A stretch of DNA of 5,014 nt, taken from assembly GCA_029240775.1 (NCBI GenBank), contig JARDZQ010000184.1:1-5014 (forward strand), given 5' to 3'. Origin of the DNA: Rubrobacteraceae bacterium. Its GTDB lineage: Bacteria; Actinomycetota; Rubrobacteria; Rubrobacterales; Rubrobacteraceae. The notes beneath the pieces were generated by a model that was given only the letters and a program-made list of their open reading frames with translations, was not told the origin of the DNA and made no database searches. A program made the position numbers and the translations under genes. Positions 4,745-5,014 of the stretch are shown here, piece by piece (the first letter of the stretch is position 1; the number at the start of each line of letters is the position of its first letter).

Positions 4745-5014
4745 TTACCAGAGACCGGGTTGCAGAGGCTCGCGCTCCGCGGGGACGCGGGGGACGTTCA
4801 GGGTCTCGTAGGTCGAGGGACGGTCCGCCTCCAGTAGTTCAGGCAGGCGGGAGAAGTCCGAGATCAGGAGCGCCCGGTCCGCCGGGGTGTAGAGCGCCAG
4901 CGAGAGGGAGATGGTCGGGAAGACGTAGCGCCCGTCCAGGGGTATGGCCCTGCCGCGTATGCGCGAGACCGCCTCTTTCCTGCCCGTGAGGACGCGGCTC
5001 GCGAGGTCCCCCAT
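4745..5014 (-). CDS. Uracil-DNA glycosylase superfamily protein (family-4 like), C-terminal part only
   Basis: The 89 visible residues match the C-terminal half of family-4 uracil-DNA glycosylases, enzymes that remove uracil from DNA in base-excision repair. The opening MGDLASRVLTGRKEAVSRIRGRAIPL corresponds to the conserved internal LGNFA-LLTG-K-GI-R-RG stretch of the family. The Met at 5014 is therefore probably internal and the gene begins beyond the window. YVFPTISLSLALYTPADRAL (30-49 of this fragment) aligns with the motif-B region, normally PTYHPSxAL. Here the conserved YHP reads ISL, so the motif-B histidine is absent. A helix ISDFSRLPELLE (51-62) and a polar tail ending QPGLW follow. 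The N-terminal motif A and any Fe-S cysteines lie outside the window. The gene is first in the visible operon, 13 bp before tsaE. The superfamily is moderately sure. Whether the protein is active is open. Confidence 0.68.
   Translation of the reverse strand: MGDLASRVLTGRKEAVSRIRGRAIPLDGRYVFPTISLSLALYTPADRALLISDFSRLPELLEADRPSTYETLNVPRVPAEREPLQPGLW

Overview
The window is very GC-rich bacterial DNA. It uses GTG and TTG starts freely, has GTGA-type stop/start overlaps, and carries a probable leaderless promoter. Together with the protein sequences this suggests a deep-branching actinobacterium, and Rubrobacter-like is my best guess. That is an inference from style and recalled family sequences, not from a search.

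Right part (about 3174-5014), minus strand, reading from high to low coordinates: the 3' end of a uracil-DNA glycosylase-superfamily gene, then tsaE, tsaB and rimI. These are packed as one operon: a 13-bp gap, then a 7-bp overlap, then a 4-bp overlap. TsaE and TsaB are two of the proteins that make the universal tRNA modification t6A at A37 of ANN-decoding tRNAs. RimI is the ribosomal-protein-S18-type N-acetyltransferase that often travels with them.

Middle (about 1814-3205): a small plus-strand gene for an unknown two-helix membrane protein (2957-3205) sits between rimI and tsaD. Its 3' end overlaps the rimI 3' end tail to tail. It is divergent from tsaD (1814-2803, minus), which encodes the catalytic subunit of t6A synthesis. 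The 153-bp divergent intergenic region holds two inverted copies of a GCTGANN heptamer array. It also holds a good -10 box on each strand, and the plus-strand one points to a leaderless start at 2957.

Left part (1-1813): after tsaD come a 12-bp palindrome, a third heptamer array and a perfect 15-bp-arm hairpin that is the likely tsaD terminator. Next is a minus-strand gene that starts at a TTG at 1591 and stays open to the window edge. It encodes a secreted M23 (LytM) zinc metallopeptidase with 530 residues visible. The catalytic domain is flanked by the protein's only two cysteines. A long low-complexity tail follows, changing from Pro/Arg-rich to strongly acidic, and it contains a recent tandem duplication of about 33-36 residues.

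Most of the window is housekeeping (t6A synthesis, S18 acetylation, DNA repair, cell-wall hydrolysis). I do not see a new defence or mobile system. The observations most worth a second look are the dispersed GCTGANN heptamers placed before genes, the lost histidine motif in the glycosylase-like protein, an Arg in place of a highly conserved Gly in TsaD, and the repeat-bearing tail of the M23 protein.
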